Positions 24,506 through 28,046 of a stretch of DNA of 28,046 nt are shown piece by piece; the stretch's first letter is position 1, and the number at the start of each line of letters is the position of its first letter. The translations under genes were made by a program, and so were the position numbers. The notes under the pieces are model-generated. The model was given only the letters and a program-made list of their open reading frames with translations. It ran no database searches and was not told the DNA's origin. The DNA is from DASUGM01 sp036274055 (GTDB lineage: Bacteria; Acidobacteriota; Vicinamibacteria; Vicinamibacterales; SCN-69-37): positions 1-28,046 of the forward strand of contig DASUGM010000264.1 of NCBI GenBank assembly GCA_036274055.1. Reading direction: 5' to 3'.

Positions 24506-25171
24506 CTACGGCTTCTGCGGATGCGGCACGATCCGAATGTACGGCTTCGGCGCATGCCAGCCGTCCGGATATGTCTTCTTCGCGTCGTCGTCCGACACCG
24601 AGCCGGCGATGATCACGTCTTCGCCCGGCTTCCAGTTCACCGGCGTCGCCACCTTGTGCGCGGCGGTCAGCTGCATCGAATCGATCACACGCAGCACTTC
24701 GTCGAAGTTCCGGCCGGTGGTCATCGGATAGACGATGATCAGCTTGATCTTCTTGTCCGGACCAATGACGAAGACGTTCCGCACCGTCTGGTTGTCGGCC
24801 GCGGTGCGGCCCTCGGACGTGCCTTCGAGCGTCGCCGGCAGCATGCCGTAGAGCTTCGAAATCTTCAGATCGGTGTCACCGATCATCGGGTAGTTCGGCG
24901 CGTGGCCCTGCGTCTCGGCGATGTCCTTTGCCCATCCGGCGTGCCGGTCGACCGGATCGACACTCAGGCCGACGATCTTGGTGTTGCGTTTATCGAATTC
25001 CGGCTTCATGCGCGCCATGTAGCCGAGTTCGGTGGTGCACACCGGCGTGAAGTCCTTGGGGTGCGAAAACAACACGCCCCAGGAGTTGCCGAGCCATTCG
25101 TGAAACTTCATCGGGCCTTCGGTGGTGGTGGCCTCGAAGTCTGGTGCGATGGATCCAATCTGCAGGGACAT
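24506..25171 (-). CDS. 1-Cys peroxiredoxin (Prx6 subfamily)
   Basis: A 221-residue thiol peroxidase that reduces H2O2 and organic hydroperoxides. The ATG at 25171 is chosen because CGGAGGG lies 8 bases upstream and it gives the usual N-terminus MSLQIGSIAPDFEATT. The active site FTPVCTTELG places the peroxidatic Cys at 45. The following KRNTKIVGLSVDPVDRHAGW and the C-terminal domain with YPMTTGRNFDEVLRVIDSMQ are typical of Prx6. No resolving cysteine is evident. It is cytoplasmic. The gene is transcribed alone or follows the kinase (65 bp upstream). A palindromic GTACGCGCGTAC patch lies just beyond the stop. Confidence 0.94.
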   Translation of the reverse strand: MSLQIGSIAPDFEATTTEGPMKFHEWLGNSWGVLFSHPKDFTPVCTTELGYMARMKPEFDKRNTKIVGLSVDPVDRHAGWAKDIAETQGHAPNYPMIGDTDLKISKLYGMLPATLEGTSEGRTAADNQTVRNVFVIGPDKKIKLIIVYPMTTGRNFDEVLRVIDSMQLTAAHKVATPVNWKPGEDVIIAGSVSDDDAKKTYPDGWHAPKPYIRIVPHPQKP

Positions 25172-25236
25172 GACGGAAACCCTCCGGCTGCGCCTACGAG
25201 CAGCGAGCCCCGCATCATACCGCCAGGGCATGAGGA

Positions 25237-28046
25237 CTAGGCTTCATCGAGGAGGCGGCCGAAAAGCGGCGCCCGGCCGCGGGCCAGCACGAAGCCGAGG
25301 ATCGCGCACGCCAGTGTCAGGACGATGACGGCGAGTCCGGTCGCGAAATACGGTCGTGCCGTATCGAGGGTCGTCGGCAAGTCCTTTGTGAAGAAGTGGA
25401 TCGCGAACGCCACCGCGCCGGCGACGAAACCGTAGCGCATGATCACCAGCAGCATCGGCAACACCAGCAAGACGCCGATGGAAAGGTCCAGCCACAGTCG
25501 TCCCGTGACGATCTGCCCTTCGGCCGCCAGAAACGCGAAGATCACGGTCGCAATCGCGGCGCAGAGGCGCAGATCCGGAATGACGATGCGCAGCAGCATC
25601 AGGCCGGCGCCGCCGATCAGCGACATCAGCAGGGCGTCGCTGACGCGCCCGAAGATCGCACCGGCCGCTCCGCCGGCGCCGGCGAGCGAGACGATGTGCG
25701 TCGCCGCGGGCGGAAAAGCCGGCCAGCCGAACCACTGCGGCAGCAGGTAGTGCGCGAAGGTGACGAGCGTGCAAAACACGCCGGCGGCGGCGCCGAGCAG
25801 CAGGTCGCGGCCGAGGCTCGCGTCGCGCAGCCGGCCGCCCATCACCCGCGACCAGGTCACCAGCATCTGCGGGCGGACGCGTCTGATTTGCGGTTCGATG
25901 GCGAGGTACAGCAACCCGTAGATCGCGGCGCTGAAGAGCGCGCCTGATAACGCGGCGCCGACGCGGGCCTGCTCGGATCGGAGATTCAGAAAATGCGTGG
26001 CGCCGACCAGCCACTCGGCGATCGTCAACGCGAAGACAGTGGCGCCCAGCGCGAGCGCGCCGCGGCGATCACCGCGGCCGCGCTGCAGATTGCGCCGTGC
26101 CAGCAGAACACCGCCGGTGAGGCAGAGCGGCACGATGATCGCGCTCGCGATCACGCTGACGAGATCTGCGGTCGTCGCGGTCGCCGCGACCGGCGGCGGC
26201 GCCGCGCCCGGCGACCACGGTCCGACAATGGCAAAGCTCGTCGGCGATTCGTTGAACGACGCCGCTTCGATACGCAACGGCACGCCCGGCAGATCGGCGG
26301 CGCTGCCATTCCAGGCGAGCCGGCGGTCGGCAAAGAACCGCGGCGCCCACAACGATGGAGTCGGCGTGAAGGCGCCCATGTCGAGTCCGGCCGCGTCAAA
26401 AAACCGTTTCCAGAGATCCCTCTGTGCCTCAGTGCCCTCTGCGTCTCTTCGTGTGGCGTCCGTGTCTCGTCCCGGCACGGCGGCGAACTCGATCAGCCGT
26501 CCGGTCGTGTCGAAGAACGTGAGCGTCATGCCGGCGTCGGTCAGCGGCGGATCGCCGGGCGCCGGCTGCTTCGTGCGCGCATCCATCGGCGCGAGATCCT
26601 TCGGGCTGCTGCGATGCCAGAACGTCACCGCGGCCGGCCGCGCCTGCTTGAATCGCACGTCACGATCCGCGTCAGTCTGGCGCGCGAGGATCCAGGCGAG
26701 CGGCGAGCTCGCAACCGAAAACCCGCTGGCGTGATCGACCGCGCCACCGCCGACGCCAACCGCGCGCTCAAAGGTCCGGGCGCGATCGTCGAGCGCCGCG
26801 AACGACAGCGGCATCGGCACGCGCGCGACCAGACGAAACCGATCGGCGAGCAGCAGCGCAATGAAGAGCGCGACGATGGTGAAGAGCACGAGCGCGGCGC
26901 CTGCGATCGGCGTGACCGTCGCCGCCTCGCCGCCCGACGCGGCGACGAGCTCGGGCGAAGGGGTTTCGCCGGCCGCCAGCGCCGCCGCCAGCGGGTCGCC
27001 GCCGGGCAGTGCCGCCGCCACTGCGAACGCCGAGGCCGGCCGCTGCGACGGATCGGAATCGAGGCATTTCAGGATCAACGCGTTGATCCGCGGGTTGATG
27101 CTCGAGACCACGTCAGCCGGTGGCGCAAGCTCGCGGTACTGATGCGAGTGACGGAGCCCATCGATCGTCTTGGCGGCGAACGCGCGCTTGCCGGTGAACA
27201 GCTCGTAGAGGACGAGGCCGAGCGCGAAGATATCGCTGCGCTTCGTGACCTCCTGGCCGCGGAGCTGCTCGGGCGACATGTAGGCCGGCGTGCCCGAGCG
27301 CACGTCGTCGTGGTCGATGCCTTCGGCGAGACCCGCGAGGCCGAAGTCGGTGATCCGCACCTTGCCCCGGCCGTCGAGCATGATGTTCTGGGGCTTGAGG
27401 TCGCGGTGCAGCACGCCCTTGTCGTGGGCCGCGGCCACCCCCGCGCAGAGCTGCCGCGCGATCTCGGTGGCCTTGTCGCCGGGCAGGCGGCCGATGCGGC
27501 GGATCAGCGACGCGAGGTCCTCGCCGTCCACGTACTCCATCGAGAGGAAGGGCTGCCCGTCCACCTCGCCCACGTCGTGCACGCGGCACACCGCGGGGTG
27601 GCTCACCTCGCGCGCGGTGCGGGCCTCGTTGTAGAAGCGCTCGCGCCAGTCGTCCTGCTTCTGGAGCACGACGGGCAGGAACTTCAGGGCCACGGGCTGG
27701 CCGAGGGTCAGGTCGTCGGCCCGGTACACCTCGCCCATGCCGCCCTTGCCCAGGAGACCCACGATCCGGTAGCGCTCGAGCAGCAGATCGCCCGGCGCGA
27801 AGCGCTCCTCGGCCCCCGGGCCCGGGCCGGAGCGCAGGCCGCGAGCCTGGCCGGAGAACGATCGCCCTCCGGGAGTGCGGCTCGCCGCGGGCGTCCGCTG
27901 ATCGGTCCCGCTCGGCGGCCGCGACGGCGGCACCGGACGGGGCGCCGTGCCCGTGACCGAGTCGCCGGGGCCCTCGAGCGACTGCCCGCAGCGGGGGCAG
28001 GTCGCTTCGCGTTCGGACACCGTGTCCGAGCAGGTGGGACAGCGCA
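25237..28046 (-). CDS. Ser/Thr protein kinase with N-terminal zinc ribbon and polytopic C-terminal half (5' end cut by window)
   Basis: At least 935 residues; the frame stays open to the window edge. Counting from the GTG at 28020, the eight codons before it read RCPTCSDT, and together with CPRCG at residues 8-12 they form a CPTC/CPRC zinc ribbon, so the true start lies beyond 28046. A Pro/Ser-rich linker follows. The kinase domain spans about 82-335: GKGGMGEVY, Lys113, HRDLKPQN with Asp207, DFG Asp225 and SPEQ at 249-252; all catalytic residues are present. The first membrane helix is at about 371-392, then an extracytoplasmic region of about 230 residues, then several membrane helices to the C-terminus. 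I do not recognise this C-terminal half. A repeat-like stretch (26414-26467) is encoded in the extracytoplasmic part. Confidence 0.9.
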   Translation of the reverse strand, partial: RCPTCSDTVSEREATCPRCGQSLEGPGDSVTGTAPRPVPPSRPPSGTDQRTPAASRTPGGRSFSGQARGLRSGPGPGAEERFAPGDLLLERYRIVGLLGKGGMGEVYRADDLTLGQPVALKFLPVVLQKQDDWRERFYNEARTAREVSHPAVCRVHDVGEVDGQPFLSMEYVDGEDLASLIRRIGRLPGDKATEIARQLCAGVAAAHDKGVLHRDLKPQNIMLDGRGKVRITDFGLAGLAEGIDHDDVRSGTPAYMSPEQLRGQEVTKRSDIFALGLVLYELFTGKRAFAAKTIDGLRHSHQYRELAPPADVVSSINPRINALILKCLDSDPSQRPASAFAVAAALPGGDPLAAALAAGETPSPELVAASGGEAATVTPIAGAALVLFTIVALFIALLLADRFRLVARVPMPLSFAALDDRARTFERAVGVGGGAVDHASGFSVASSPLAWILARQTDADRDVRFKQARPAAVTFWHRSSPKDLAPMDARTKQPAPGDPPLTDAGMTLTFFDTTGRLIEFAAVPGRDTDATRRDAEGTEAQRDLWKRFFDAAGLDMGAFTPTPSLWAPRFFADRRLAWNGSAADLPGVPLRIEAASFNESPTSFAIVGPWSPGAAPPPVAATATTADLVSVIASAIIVPLCLTGGVLLARRNLQRGRGDRRGALALGATVFALTIAEWLVGATHFLNLRSEQARVGAALSGALFSAAIYGLLYLAIEPQIRRVRPQMLVTWSRVMGGRLRDASLGRDLLLGAAAGVFCTLVTFAHYLLPQWFGWPAFPPAATHIVSLAGAGGAAGAIFGRVSDALLMSLIGGAGLMLLRIVIPDLRLCAAIATVIFAFLAAEGQIVTGRLWLDLSIGVLLVLPMLLVIMRYGFVAGAVAFAIHFFTKDLPTTLDTARPYFATGLAVIVLTLACAILGFVLARGRAPLFGRLLDEA
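26414..26467. repeat. CACAGAGG-type repeat inside the kinase gene
   Basis: On the minus strand this reads as a run of short purine-rich words: GAAGAGACGCAGAGGGCACT then GAGGCACAGAGGG. It is translated as TRRDAEGTEAQRD, a charged stretch unlike its surroundings. The pattern looks like a widespread bacterial intergenic repeat read through in frame; this rests on visual pattern and recollection. Confidence 0.6.

Noticed and set aside
28018..28020. GTG at 28020 as the start of the last kinase
   Set aside because: The frame is open upstream and the preceding codons encode the first CPTC pair of a zinc ribbon, so the start lies outside the window.

Overview
The window is a GC-rich bacterial chromosome segment. 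I found no rRNA, tRNA, CRISPR array, transposase or phage gene. The gene set (two large membrane Ser/Thr kinases, one with a WD40/TolB-like propeller; many secreted proteins of unknown function, including one with a 'DLSGTW' motif; an SnoaL-like secreted protein) and the codon usage suggest an acidobacterium, probably of the Vicinamibacter type. That assignment is inference; no marker gene is present.

Layout. 1-538: tandem array of a 147-150 bp palindromic repeat (family A). 539-3419 (minus): operon of a Tat-exported alpha-galactosidase-like glycosidase, a VIT1/CCC1-type metal transporter and a small membrane protein. 3570-13511 (minus): nucleic-acid block with an ATP-dependent DNA ligase, an RNase II/R-type exonuclease, an aldo/keto reductase, and the overlapping pair lhr-nei (large helicase plus endonuclease VIII-type glycosylase). 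13784-16357 (plus): a solitary nuoG and a ccdA thiol-disulfide transporter gene, separated by a perfect 22-bp-stem hairpin. 16368-19627 (minus): a small secreted protein and a kinase with a C-terminal propeller. 19725-21148 (plus): three small unknown envelope genes. 21339-22781 (plus): an MFS transporter of the metabolite:H+ symporter type. 22899-25171 (minus): a Kbp/YgaU-like BON-LysM protein, a two-domain SnoaL-like secreted protein and a 1-Cys peroxiredoxin. 25237-28046 (minus, cut by the window edge): a kinase with an N-terminal zinc ribbon and a polytopic C-terminal half.

The most unusual feature is the non-coding DNA. Nearly every sizeable intergenic gap from 1 to 22892 holds a long imperfect palindrome from one of several families. 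Matching copies sit on both sides of gene groups: family A on both sides of the glycosidase-VIT operon and again on both sides of the MFS gene, and family B on both sides of lhr-nei. Two further repeat-like elements lie inside coding sequence (the C-terminus of Lhr and the extracytoplasmic part of the last kinase) and are read through in frame. These may be operon-boundary elements (terminators or insulators) or non-autonomous mobile elements of REP/MITE type.

Functionally the window combines DNA repair (ligase, Lhr, Nei), redox and envelope functions (peroxiredoxin, CcdA, NuoG), transport, and transmembrane kinase signalling.
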